Of a stretch of 29,954 nt of DNA, positions 14,436 to 21,901 are shown one piece after another. This DNA is from JAKORR01 sp964608495 (GTDB lineage: Bacteria > Armatimonadota > Zipacnadia > Zipacnadales > FEN-943): the NCBI GenBank assembly GCA_964608495.1, contig CAZSOQ010000036.1, positions 1 through 29,954 of the forward strand, written 5' to 3'. Every line of letters begins with the position of its first letter. Positions within the stretch are counted from its first letter, which is position 1. The position numbers and the translations under genes were made by a program. The notes under the pieces are model-generated. The model was given only the letters and a program-made list of their open reading frames with translations. It was not told the DNA's origin and did not search any database.

Positions 14436-16451
14436 CTACTCGGGCGCTCCCAGGAGCTTCAGGCGCCCTCGGGCCTCCTCCGCCAGGTTGCTCATCCCCT
14501 TCTCCGGGACGACCTCCAGGAACCGCCGGAAGGCGCTGACCGCCTCGTCGCGCCGGTTCAGGGCCTGGCAGGCCAGGCCCTTGTTGTACCAGGCCACGGC
14601 GTAACGGGGGTCGGCCTTCAGGGCCGCGTCGTAGTCACCCAGGGCACGTTCCTGCTCGCCCCGGGCGGCATGGCACTCGCCCCGCAGGTTGTAGGCCGTA
14701 GCGTTGTCCAGGGCCAGCTCGATGGCCCTGCTGTAGTCCTCGATGGCCCGCTCCAGCTCGCCCTGCCGCTGGTACACCATGGCCCGGTTCAGGTAGGGGC
14801 GCTGCCTGTTGGGGGCCAGCTCCACCGCCTTCGTGTAGTTCGCCAGGGCCTGGTCGTACTCGCCCCTCTGGTAGCGGATCGTGCCCCGGCAGCTATAGGC
14901 GGAGGCCAATCCGGGGTCCAGCTCCAGGGCCCGGTCCAGGTCCCGCAGCGCCCGATCCTGGTCCTTCCTCTGCAGGTAGGCCAGACCGCGGCCGTAGTAG
15001 GCCTTGGCGTACCCCTCATCCAGCGCCACGGCCTGCGTGTAGTCCGCCACCGCTGCGTCGTAGTCGCCCTTGCCGTAGTGGGCATTGCCCCGGTTGAGGT
15101 AGGCCATAGCCATGGCGGGGTCAAGCTCCAGGGCCCGGCTGTAGTCCTGGATGGCGCGGTCGTAGTCGCGCTTGGCGGCGTAGGCGATGCCCCGGTTGTT
15201 GTAGGCGGAGGCGTACGCCGGGTCCAGCTCCAGGGCTTCAGACAGGGCCTGGAGGGCCTCGTCGTACCGGCCCTGCTCCAGCAGCACGCGCCCCCGCTCG
15301 GCATACTCGCCGGCCCGGGCCCGCGCGCCGGTGTCCTCCTCCGTGTCCGTCTCTTCGCCGGCGCTCTCGCCGCCCGCATATCGGGGATCCGAGGGGTTAG
15401 CCTCGAGGTCCTCGGCCCGCGCGTAGTCCTGCTCGGCCTTGTCCTGCTCGCCCAGGGCAGCGTAGGCGCGGCCGCGGTACCTGTAGGACTTGGCGTGGGC
15501 CGGGTTGAGGCGCAGGGCCTCGGTGAAGTCCCTTACCGCACGGCTGTAGTCCTTCGTGTTGCCGTACGCCACAGCGCGGTGATAGTAGACCAGGTAGTCG
15601 CCCGGGCTCACGTCAAGGGCTTTCCTGTAGTCCTCGATCGCCGCATCGTAGTCGCGCGCGGCTGAGTGGGTCAGGCCGCGGCCGATGTAGGCGCTCGTAC
15701 ACTCCGGGTCCAGCCGCGCCGCCTCGCTGTAGTCCTTGATCGCGCCGTCGTGGTCGCCGGTCGCCCGCCGGGCGTCGCCCCGCGCGCAGTAGGCCGGAAC
15801 GTAGCCGGGGTCCCGGGCGAGAGCGGCGCCGTAGTCCGCCAGGGCGCGGTCGTACTTGGCGTCGGAGGCGTAGATAGCGCCCCGCGCCGTGCGGGCCTCC
15901 GCGCAGTCGGGCTTGACGCTCAGCAGGCGACCGAGGTCGGCTATCGCCTCGTCGTCCGCCCCACGGCTCCTGTGGGCCAGGGCGCGGGCCAGGTAGGCCC
16001 AGGGGTCCTCGGGGTCGAGGCGCAGGGCGTGGCCGGCGTCCTGGATGGCGACGCCGTAGCGCTCCTGCCACCACTGGCTGTGGGCCGAGAGTACCCATGC
16101 GGCGGGGCTCTCCGGGTTGGCGCCGGTGAGCGAGTCCGCCCATCGCGTGACGGGGCTCAAGGCCGCCATCCCCCGGCGCCGCGCGTCCCGCAGAAGGGCA
16201 GCCCCTCGCCAGGCCTCGTCATCGTCGCCGAGCCTACGGTGGGCCTCCACCGCCAGCAGCGCGGCGACCAAGCTGTCCGGCTCCCGTGCCTGCAGGTCGC
16301 GGGCCAGCGCCAGCACGCGCTGCCAGTTCCCCGCCACTATCGCCCTGCTGATGTCGTGGTCCACACTGACCGCGCCGGACTCGGCACGCGCCTGGACCAG
16401 ACCCGCCGCCAGGGCGAGGGCGACAAAAACGCCGCCCACCATCCACTTCAT
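14436..16451 (-). CDS. Exported tetratricopeptide-repeat protein
   Basis: This 671-residue protein begins with a signal peptide (MKWMVGGVFVALALAAGLVQARA), so it acts outside the cytoplasm. After a diverged N-terminal region it has about seven 34-residue TPR units (residues about 110-345), an acidic linker (containing GESAGEETDTEEDTG), and a second block of eight units up to about residue 640. The units are close to one another, for example AYNNRGIAYAAKRDYDRAIQ and AYLNRGNAHYGKGDYDAAVA, so the DNA shows a visible 102-base periodicity. TPR solenoids are protein-binding scaffolds, and no catalytic domain is seen. ATG at 16451 has GGGGAG 9 bases upstream. The gene is convergent with the glycosyltransferase and divergent from the histidine kinase. 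Confidence 0.88.
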   Translation of the reverse strand: MKWMVGGVFVALALAAGLVQARAESGAVSVDHDISRAIVAGNWQRVLALARDLQAREPDSLVAALLAVEAHRRLGDDDEAWRGAALLRDARRRGMAALSPVTRWADSLTGANPESPAAWVLSAHSQWWQERYGVAIQDAGHALRLDPEDPWAYLARALAHRSRGADDEAIADLGRLLSVKPDCAEARTARGAIYASDAKYDRALADYGAALARDPGYVPAYCARGDARRATGDHDGAIKDYSEAARLDPECTSAYIGRGLTHSAARDYDAAIEDYRKALDVSPGDYLVYYHRAVAYGNTKDYSRAVRDFTEALRLNPAHAKSYRYRGRAYAALGEQDKAEQDYARAEDLEANPSDPRYAGGESAGEETDTEEDTGARARAGEYAERGRVLLEQGRYDEALQALSEALELDPAYASAYNNRGIAYAAKRDYDRAIQDYSRALELDPAMAMAYLNRGNAHYGKGDYDAAVADYTQAVALDEGYAKAYYGRGLAYLQRKDQDRALRDLDRALELDPGLASAYSCRGTIRYQRGEYDQALANYTKAVELAPNRQRPYLNRAMVYQRQGELERAIEDYSRAIELALDNATAYNLRGECHAARGEQERALGDYDAALKADPRYAVAWYNKGLACQALNRRDEAVSAFRRFLEVVPEKGMSNLAEEARGRLKLLGAPE

Positions 16452-16582
16452 TCGCACTACTCCCCTTGGGGGCCACCACCCCCGGCCGAGCTTCCTTATC
16501 CGCCCGGCAAGCACGCGCCTGCATGCCCATCCCGCACAAGCAGGCGCCGCCACCGCGTGAGGTGTGTGGCCCTCTGCCCTAC

Positions 16583-16611
16583 ATGATACCCCAGGGGGTC
16601 CCTAAGCTAAA
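16583..16611 (-). promoter_or_regulatory. Possible promoter of the TPR protein gene
   Basis: On the minus strand TTTAGC (16611-16606), a 17-base spacer and TATCAT (16588-16583) form a moderate sigma-70 match: the -10 box is good, the -35 box poor. The leader to the ATG at 16451 would be about 125 bases, unlike the very short leaders of the other promoters here. Confidence 0.35.
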
Positions 16612-16686
16612 GGGCAGCGGCGGCCGCGCGGCCCGAGACGGCCGCCTCAGCCCCACAGGCCGGGGGCCCGCAGGCACGGTAGTTGC

Positions 16687-16705
16687 TGTTCTCACACGGT
16701 GAACA
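16687..16705. promoter_or_regulatory. Inverted repeat upstream of the histidine kinase gene
   Basis: TGTTC (16687-16691) and GAACA (16701-16705) flank nine bases and give a 19-base operator-like dyad. It lies 40 bases before the preferred kinase start at 16746. No -10/-35 pair stands out next to it. Confidence 0.3.
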
Positions 16706-16745
16706 CAGTCGCAGGACCGATCCGCTCGCCGGGAGGCGACCACCC

Positions 16746-17909
16746 TTGGCATGTCCCACTAACGACGCCGCGGACACCCCGCGGGGGCAGGAGGCGCGCG
16801 GCACTCAGACCGACCGGGCAACGCCCCCCGCGCGCGCGGCCGGCCCATCTCTACCCCTGTCGCAAGCCGAGATAGCCCACGAGCTGTGCAACCTGTTTGC
16901 CGCCATCGTGAGCCAGGCGGAGCTGCTGGCGGAGCAAGCGCGCTCCTCGGGGCTGACGGCCCGCGCCCGTGCCGTGCTGCGCGCCGCCGAGTTGGGCGGC
17001 AGGATAGCCCGATCGCTGGTGGCCGGGCACCAATCGCCCGAAGAGCCGGCGGCGACGGACGTGGGGCAGGTGATGACGGACGTGGCCTCACTGGCGGGCC
17101 CGGCTCTGGGGCCCGGGGTCAGCCTGCGCAGGTCGCTGCCGGCCTTCCTGCCGCCGGCGGCGGTGGCCCGGGACGTCCTGCACCAGGCGCTGCTCAACCT
17201 CGTGCTCAACGCGGCGGAGGCCATGGAGGGCCAGGGCACCCTGTCCGTCAGGGCCTCGGCCGCCTCGACCGGCGCCGGCGTACGCATCGAGGTGCAGGTC
17301 GCGGACACCGGCCCGGGCCTACCCGCGAAGCTGGCCGGCGCGGTCTTCGACCCCTTCGTGTCCAGCAAGGCCCACGGACGCGGGTTGGGGTTGGCCATCG
17401 TGAAGCGGCTGATCGAGGCCGCGGGAGGCGAGGTGCGCGTGCTGTCCAGCCCCGGCGCGGGCACGGCCTTCACCCTGGTCCTGCCGGTGGCCCCGAGGGC
17501 GGCCACGACCGCGGCGCTGGCACGGCCCGCCAGCCCCAGGCAGGCAACCGGGCGGACGGTGCTGCTGGTGGAGGACGACCCCGCCGTCCTGGCGGGCCTG
17601 AGTCAACTTCTCGCCCGGTACGGCTTCGAGGTTGTGGAGGCCCGCTCGGCGCGCGAGGCCCTGGAGATGGCCGAGCGCGAAGGGATCCACGTAGTCGTGC
17701 AGGACCTGGGGATCCCGGACATGGACGGGCTGGAGCTGCTGTCCCGGCTGGCGGGCCGGCTGCCGCGGGTCAAGCTGCTGGCCGTGACGGGCCTGCCCGA
17801 GGACGGTGTCTACCGCGCCGCGGCGCGCTATGGCGCCAGTGTGCTGGCGAAGCCCTTTTCCGGCCGCGAGCTGGCCGCGACGATAGACGAGCTGCTCAAG
17901 GCGGCCTGA
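16746..17909 (+). CDS. Soluble histidine kinase with C-terminal receiver domain (hybrid sensor kinase)
   Basis: This 387-residue protein contains a DHp domain with phospho-accepting His45 (EIAHELCNLFAAI), an HATPase domain and a receiver domain. The ATPase has the N box NLVLNAAEAM (151-160), G1 DTGPG (187-191), F box FDPFVSSK and G2 GRGLGL (211-216). The receiver (270-387) has the acidic pair Asp277/Asp278, phospho-acceptor Asp320 (VVQDLGIPDMDG), Thr348 and Lys369 (VLAKPF), so the His-Asp relay looks complete. No transmembrane or recognisable sensor domain precedes it, only about 35 unstructured residues. The start is uncertain: TTG at 16746 has GGGAGG 9 bases upstream, while TTG at 16683 lies before the inverted repeat. 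No partner response regulator is adjacent. It is convergent with pyrB. Confidence 0.88.
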   Translation: MACPTNDAADTPRGQEARGTQTDRATPPARAAGPSLPLSQAEIAHELCNLFAAIVSQAELLAEQARSSGLTARARAVLRAAELGGRIARSLVAGHQSPEEPAATDVGQVMTDVASLAGPALGPGVSLRRSLPAFLPPAAVARDVLHQALLNLVLNAAEAMEGQGTLSVRASAASTGAGVRIEVQVADTGPGLPAKLAGAVFDPFVSSKAHGRGLGLAIVKRLIEAAGGEVRVLSSPGAGTAFTLVLPVAPRAATTAALARPASPRQATGRTVLLVEDDPAVLAGLSQLLARYGFEVVEARSAREALEMAEREGIHVVVQDLGIPDMDGLELLSRLAGRLPRVKLLAVTGLPEDGVYRAAARYGASVLAKPFSGRELAATIDELLKAA

Positions 17910-17920
17910 CGGGCCCCACC

Positions 17921-17945
17921 GGCGCGGCCGTCCGGCCGCCGCGCC
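17921..17945. terminator. Bidirectional hairpin between convergent genes
   Basis: GGCGCGGC (17921-17928) and GCCGCGCC (17938-17945) are exact reverse complements around a nine-base loop. The hairpin fills the 40-base gap between the stop of the histidine kinase and the stop of pyrB, where both transcripts should end. There is no T-tract. Confidence 0.5.
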
Positions 17946-17949
17946 GTGC

Positions 17950-19119
17950 CTACTGCCCGGGCAGCACGTTCTCGCAGTAGGCGCAGGTCAGGCGACCGTC
18001 CGCCAGCCGGTAGGCCTGGGCCGCCAGGTGCGGATAGACGCTGGTCACACACCCCGTCCGGCCGCACGAGGGCGCGTCCTGGATCACCTCGCGCGGTGTC
18101 CCGGCGTCCGCCGCTGCCTCGCCCGACTGGACCGCGGGTCCCACGTCCAGCCCGTACTTGCGCCCCTTGGGCTGCCAGGGCTCCAGGCCCAGGAGCAGTG
18201 AGATCAGGGCCATGCGCACCGGCACGCCGCCGTGGGCCTGGCGGAAGTACCAGGCGCGGGGGTCGCGGTCCACGTCGGGGTGAATCTCGTCCACCCGGGG
18301 CAGGGGATGCAGGACGATCATGTCCTCGGGCGCCCGCTCCATCAGCTCCGGGGTCAGCACGTACACGCCCCGCCACTGCTCATACTCGCTCGCCGAGGCG
18401 AAGCGCTCCTGCTGGATGCGCGTCATGTAGAGGGCGTCGAGGCCCTCGAGGGAGCCCGCCAGGTCCTCGGTCAGCACGGGCCTCTTGCCGCTGATGCTCT
18501 CGACGTCCGCGAGCACCTCCTCGGGCATCTGGAGGGCCTGGGGCGCGATGCAGACGACTTCGCTTCCGAAGCGGGCCAGGACAGGCGCCAGGGAGTGGAC
18601 GGTGCGGCCGTACTTCAGGTCGCCGCAGAGACCCACGCGCAGGCCGGCGAGGGTGCCGCGCACCTGGGTCAGGGCGAAGAGGTCCGTGAGGGTCTGGGTG
18701 GGATGCTCGTGAGGGCCGTCCCCGGCGTTGATCACCGGCACCGCGACGGCGTCGGTCGCTACCTTGGCGGCGCCCATGAGCGGGTGGCGGATGACGATGA
18801 TGTCGCAGTAGCCGCTGACGATGAGGACGGTGTCGGCGAGGGATTCGCCCTTGCTGGCGGAGGAGGCCTTGGCGTCGGCGAAGCCCAGAACCTGGCCGCC
18901 CAGCCGCAGCATGGCCGACTCGAAGGACAGGCGCGTGCGGGTGCTGGGCTCGAAGAAGAGAGTGGCGAGGATGCGGTCCATGGGCGCGAGAGCGCCCCGG
19001 CCCTCGGTGCCGTCCAGGCCGATGGCCTCAGCCATGCGGCTGGCCAGCGCGAGGATGGCCTGAATCTGCTCCGTAGTGAAGTCCTTGAGGCTTATCAGGC
19101 TCCGCCCGGCGATAGACAC
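17950..19119 (-). CDS. pyrB: Aspartate carbamoyltransferase with C-terminal PyrI-like zinc domain
   Basis: This 389-residue enzyme joins carbamoyl phosphate and aspartate in pyrimidine synthesis. The catalytic part (1-315) is complete: carbamoyl-phosphate loop EPSTRTR (57-63), the mobile Lys90 loop SASKGES, HPTQTLTD (139-146) and the HPLPRVDEI aspartate site (271-279). It has about 75 residues beyond a normal PyrB (about 310). They contain Cys352, Cys357, Cys379 and Cys382, spaced C-x4-C-x21-C-x2-C with the ending CAYCENV. This matches the zinc domain of the E. coli regulatory chain PyrI (C-x4-C-x23-C-x2-C, CKYCE), which binds catalytic chains. The nucleotide-binding N-terminal domain of PyrI is absent; only about 35 linker residues intervene. 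GTG at 19119 has GGAGGAAGG upstream. It follows pyrF by 34 bases. Confidence 0.95.
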   Translation of the reverse strand: MSIAGRSLISLKDFTTEQIQAILALASRMAEAIGLDGTEGRGALAPMDRILATLFFEPSTRTRLSFESAMLRLGGQVLGFADAKASSASKGESLADTVLIVSGYCDIIVIRHPLMGAAKVATDAVAVPVINAGDGPHEHPTQTLTDLFALTQVRGTLAGLRVGLCGDLKYGRTVHSLAPVLARFGSEVVCIAPQALQMPEEVLADVESISGKRPVLTEDLAGSLEGLDALYMTRIQQERFASASEYEQWRGVYVLTPELMERAPEDMIVLHPLPRVDEIHPDVDRDPRAWYFRQAHGGVPVRMALISLLLGLEPWQPKGRKYGLDVGPAVQSGEAAADAGTPREVIQDAPSCGRTGCVTSVYPHLAAQAYRLADGRLTCAYCENVLPGQ

Positions 19120-19153
19120 TGGGGCCTTCCTCCCGTGCCAGAATGGCGGCCGA

Positions 19154-20083
19154 TCAGGGCAGCTTGCCGGCGCCTTCCAGGGCGCCGTTGATGGCATCGC
19201 GCATGTCGCGCGCAGCCGCGCCGGCCGCCGCGGCGAAGCCGTCAGACCCGTAGCGCTCGGCGTAGGGCTCGCCCTTGTAGGCATACATGATGCCGCGCGA
19301 GGAGTTGACCACCGCGCCGAGGCCGGCGCCGTCGAAGGCCTCGACCACGTCCTCCGCAGCGCCCCCCTGGGCGCCGTAGCCGGGGACGAGGAAGGGCTGC
19401 AGGGGCATCCTCTCGCGGAGGGCGGCCAGGTGCTCGCGGGCCGTGGCACCGACCACGGCGCCCACCGACGAATAGCCGCTGTCCCCCACCAGGTCCGCGC
19501 CCCAGTCCACGACCAGGTCCGCCACCGCCTCGTGGACCAGACGCCCGTCGTCGAGCCGCAGGTCCTGCAGCTCGGCGGCGGAGGGATTCGAGGCCCGGAC
19601 GACGACGAAGAGGCCGCGTCCCCACTCCTCCGCCTGGCGGAGGAAGGGGGCCATCGAGTCGCTACCCAGGTAGGGCGTCACGGTCACGGCATCGAAGGCC
19701 GGGCCGCCGCAGCCGCAGGCCAGGTAAGCCTCGGCGTAGGCCTCGGCGGTCGAGCCGACGTCGCAGCGCTTCACATCGGCGATGGTGATCAGGCCGTGGT
19801 CGCGGGCGGCCTCGGCCAGACGGAAGAAGGCCACCAGTCCCGCCATGCCGAGCTGCTCGAAGAAGGCCGACTGCAGCTTGACCGCCGCCGCATACTCGGC
19901 AGTGGAGAACAGCACTCGGGCACACAAGCGCACGACGGCCTCGACGACGGGACCGGGCCTGCCGTCCTCAGGCGCGATGCACTCGGGGAGGTCGTCGGGA
20001 CGGGGGTCCAGACCTACGCAGACGCGGCTGTTCTTCTCCGCTATGAAGGCCATCAGGCGGTCGGCGAAGTTGTCGCGAGCCAT
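19154..20083 (-). CDS. pyrF: Orotidine 5'-phosphate decarboxylase (long, type 2)
   Basis: This 309-residue enzyme decarboxylates OMP to UMP, the last step of UMP synthesis. It belongs to the longer group typified by mycobacterial and some Firmicute/Planctomycete enzymes. Near the N-terminus RVCVGLDPRPDDLP binds the substrate. The catalytic tetrad segment is IADVKRCDVGSTAEAY with Asp103, Lys105 and Asp108. The residue before Asp108 is Cys107, where the family normally has Gly. PYLGSDSM and FLVPGYGAQGG (phosphate loop) are also present. ATG at 20083 has GAGGAGG about 11 bases upstream. It leads a two-gene unit with pyrB and is divergent from the secreted protein gene across 156 bases. Confidence 0.95.
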   Translation of the reverse strand: MARDNFADRLMAFIAEKNSRVCVGLDPRPDDLPECIAPEDGRPGPVVEAVVRLCARVLFSTAEYAAAVKLQSAFFEQLGMAGLVAFFRLAEAARDHGLITIADVKRCDVGSTAEAYAEAYLACGCGGPAFDAVTVTPYLGSDSMAPFLRQAEEWGRGLFVVVRASNPSAAELQDLRLDDGRLVHEAVADLVVDWGADLVGDSGYSSVGAVVGATAREHLAALRERMPLQPFLVPGYGAQGGAAEDVVEAFDGAGLGAVVNSSRGIMYAYKGEPYAERYGSDGFAAAAGAAARDMRDAINGALEGAGKLP

Positions 20084-20176
20084 GGTCGTCCGGCCTCCTC
20101 ACCGCAGTTGCACGGGTTCGACGCCGTCTCGTCCGTCCTCGCGGCGGACCCGGCCAACAAGGGAACAATCGCCGCG

Positions 20177-20206
20177 TTGACCGGGTTTCTCTTCATGGAA
20201 TACCAT
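20177..20206 (+). promoter_or_regulatory. Sigma-70-like promoter for the secreted protein/pyrE unit
   Basis: TTGACC (20177-20182) and TACCAT (20201-20206) are 18 bases apart. Transcription would start near 20213, about 27 bases before the ATG at 20240. A small dyad ATGG-N4-CCAT overlaps the -10 box. I found no comparable promoter for pyrF on the other strand. Confidence 0.5.
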
Positions 20207-20239
20207 TGACCCCGGCACGTCTGACTAGGGGGCTGCCAC

Positions 20240-21901
20240 ATGCGCCCGATAGCCTTCTGTGCGCTGATCGCCTTGGTCCCTGTTCTCCCCGGCTGGTCTC
20301 AGCCGGCGGCGAAACCCGACCCCGGCCTCGACGCTCTCGCCGAATTACGCTGTCTGCGGACCCTGACGGCCCTGCAGATCACGAAGGAACAGGCTCCCGG
20401 TATCATAGGGAGTATGGCCGACCTGGGCAAGCAGCAGGCCGCGTACGCCAAGTGGGCCGGCGATACCTGGGCGACCTCGGGCGAGCAGATCCAGGCAGCC
20501 ATCAAGGCCTGGATGGGCGGCACCCAGCCGGGCGAGCAGCAGATGCAGGCCGCGATGATGGTCTTTCGCGAGCACCTGGCCGCCCGCGAGGCCCTGGACG
20601 AGTCGGCGGCGGCGGCAGGCACGGCGCTGCTGACGGCGATAGGGGCCGGGCCGGAGCTGGCCGAGAGCCGTCAGGCGGCCCTGGCCAGGAAGGATGCCGA
20701 GCGCCACTTCGGGGGGGCCCGCAACGCCGCCGAGTTCATCCTCTCCGCCGCCGAAGTTCTCAGGTTGCTCATGCCCGATGACTACCAACTCGTGCGGTTC
20801 TCGGAGGCCCAGCGGATTGCCCGCGGCATGGCCAACACGCCGGGCCCGCCGCCTCAGCCCCTCGTAGGCGGCGTGCTGCGGACCCTCGATGACCTGATGA
20901 ACGTCGCCCCGCAGGTCCTCGTGGATGGGCGGGCCGGGGTTCTGACCGAGATCGGCCGGCGGTTCGGCCTGCAGCTCGACGCCGTGGTCCAGCCAGCCGT
21001 GGACTGGGACCAGCTCATGGCCTGCCTGAAGAGCCCGCAACTGCTCCAGGTGCTCCACGCCCTCGCCGGAACGACCCCGCCGGCAGTGGCCCTCCTTCCC
21101 CAGGAACTCGAAAGCGCCCTGGGCCAGATCGGGCTCATCGCCTTCACCAGCGACCTGCAGCTCGGCCCCGAGCAGGCCGCGGCCCTCGGCCAGATCATTG
21201 CCGAGATGCAGCGGGGGATCGCCGCCTACAAGCAGGACGTGGCCGGCTTGGGCGAGAAGGCGCTGCCCCTGGTGGCCAAGGTCAGACAGGCGCTCACCTC
21301 GGGCCAGCCCCTCGACGTCCAGACCGCTGATGGGCTTCAGGCCCTCCTCGAGGAGGATGGCAAGATCAGCGCGGGCCTGAAGGTGGCGATGGTCCGCTAC
21401 CTGTCTCAGGTGCGGCGGATTCTGGGCCCGGCCCAGAGAGACCTGGTGGACTGGACGCCACCGGGCGACGTGCAAAGGCTGGTCCCGCCGATCCGCCTGG
21501 CCGAGGGACTGCGCGAGCAGGCCGGCATCATCGGTGGCGCTCTGGACTTCATCAACAGCATCAAGTACACGACGGGCAGCGAGTACCCAAAGAAGAAGGT
21601 GCAGTTCTCGCTGGACTACGTCTCGCAGTTCTATCGCCGGGACACGCCGCCCTTCCAGCGGGCCATGGACTTCACGCTAGAGCTGATCACCGATGCCCGT
21701 GGCATCGAGCTGCCGGCCTGGGAGTCGGGCTTGGGGGTGGAGTATGCCACCAGGCTGGCAGAGGGCATCGGTCTGCTCCGCGACGCCTTGCCCTTCCGGC
21801 CCACCGGCAACGAACTCTACACGTGGCAAGACCTGTGTGACCTCCTGGTGACCGCGGCCGGCGCGCAAGCGAACCCGCGGCCCGAGGGGGGCCAGCAGTA
21901 G
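20240..21901 (+). CDS. Large exported helical protein of unknown function
   Basis: This 553-residue product is not recognised. Residues 1-21 form a signal peptide (MRPIAFCALIALVPVLPGWSQ). The rest is helix-rich with many Gln, Ala and Leu and no evident catalytic motif or further membrane span. Near the N-terminus LRTLTALQITKEQAPGI resembles the LQLSPQQIDGL segment of the exported protein at 12372-13148. The later stretch ALDFINSIKYTTGSEYPKKK may match LLDWVRGLDEDQYEDEADA there. ATG at 20240 has AGGGGG 8 bases upstream. Its stop codon is immediately followed by the ATG of pyrE (TAGATG), so the two are probably cotranscribed. Whether that link has functional meaning is unknown. Confidence 0.85.
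   Translation: MRPIAFCALIALVPVLPGWSQPAAKPDPGLDALAELRCLRTLTALQITKEQAPGIIGSMADLGKQQAAYAKWAGDTWATSGEQIQAAIKAWMGGTQPGEQQMQAAMMVFREHLAAREALDESAAAAGTALLTAIGAGPELAESRQAALARKDAERHFGGARNAAEFILSAAEVLRLLMPDDYQLVRFSEAQRIARGMANTPGPPPQPLVGGVLRTLDDLMNVAPQVLVDGRAGVLTEIGRRFGLQLDAVVQPAVDWDQLMACLKSPQLLQVLHALAGTTPPAVALLPQELESALGQIGLIAFTSDLQLGPEQAAALGQIIAEMQRGIAAYKQDVAGLGEKALPLVAKVRQALTSGQPLDVQTADGLQALLEEDGKISAGLKVAMVRYLSQVRRILGPAQRDLVDWTPPGDVQRLVPPIRLAEGLREQAGIIGGALDFINSIKYTTGSEYPKKKVQFSLDYVSQFYRRDTPPFQRAMDFTLELITDARGIELPAWESGLGVEYATRLAEGIGLLRDALPFRPTGNELYTWQDLCDLLVTAAGAQANPRPEGGQQ

Noticed and set aside
14401..14437. AGGCGCG/CGCGCCT inverted repeat between the convergent glycosyltransferase and TPR genes
   Set aside because: The seven-pair stem has a 23-base loop and no T-tract. 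Such pairs are common by chance in this GC-rich DNA.
20084..20239. A PyrR-type attenuator or pyrimidine riboswitch upstream of pyrF
   Set aside because: No anti-terminator/terminator pair or T-tract and no PyrR-binding-loop-like sequence was found in the 156-base divergent region.
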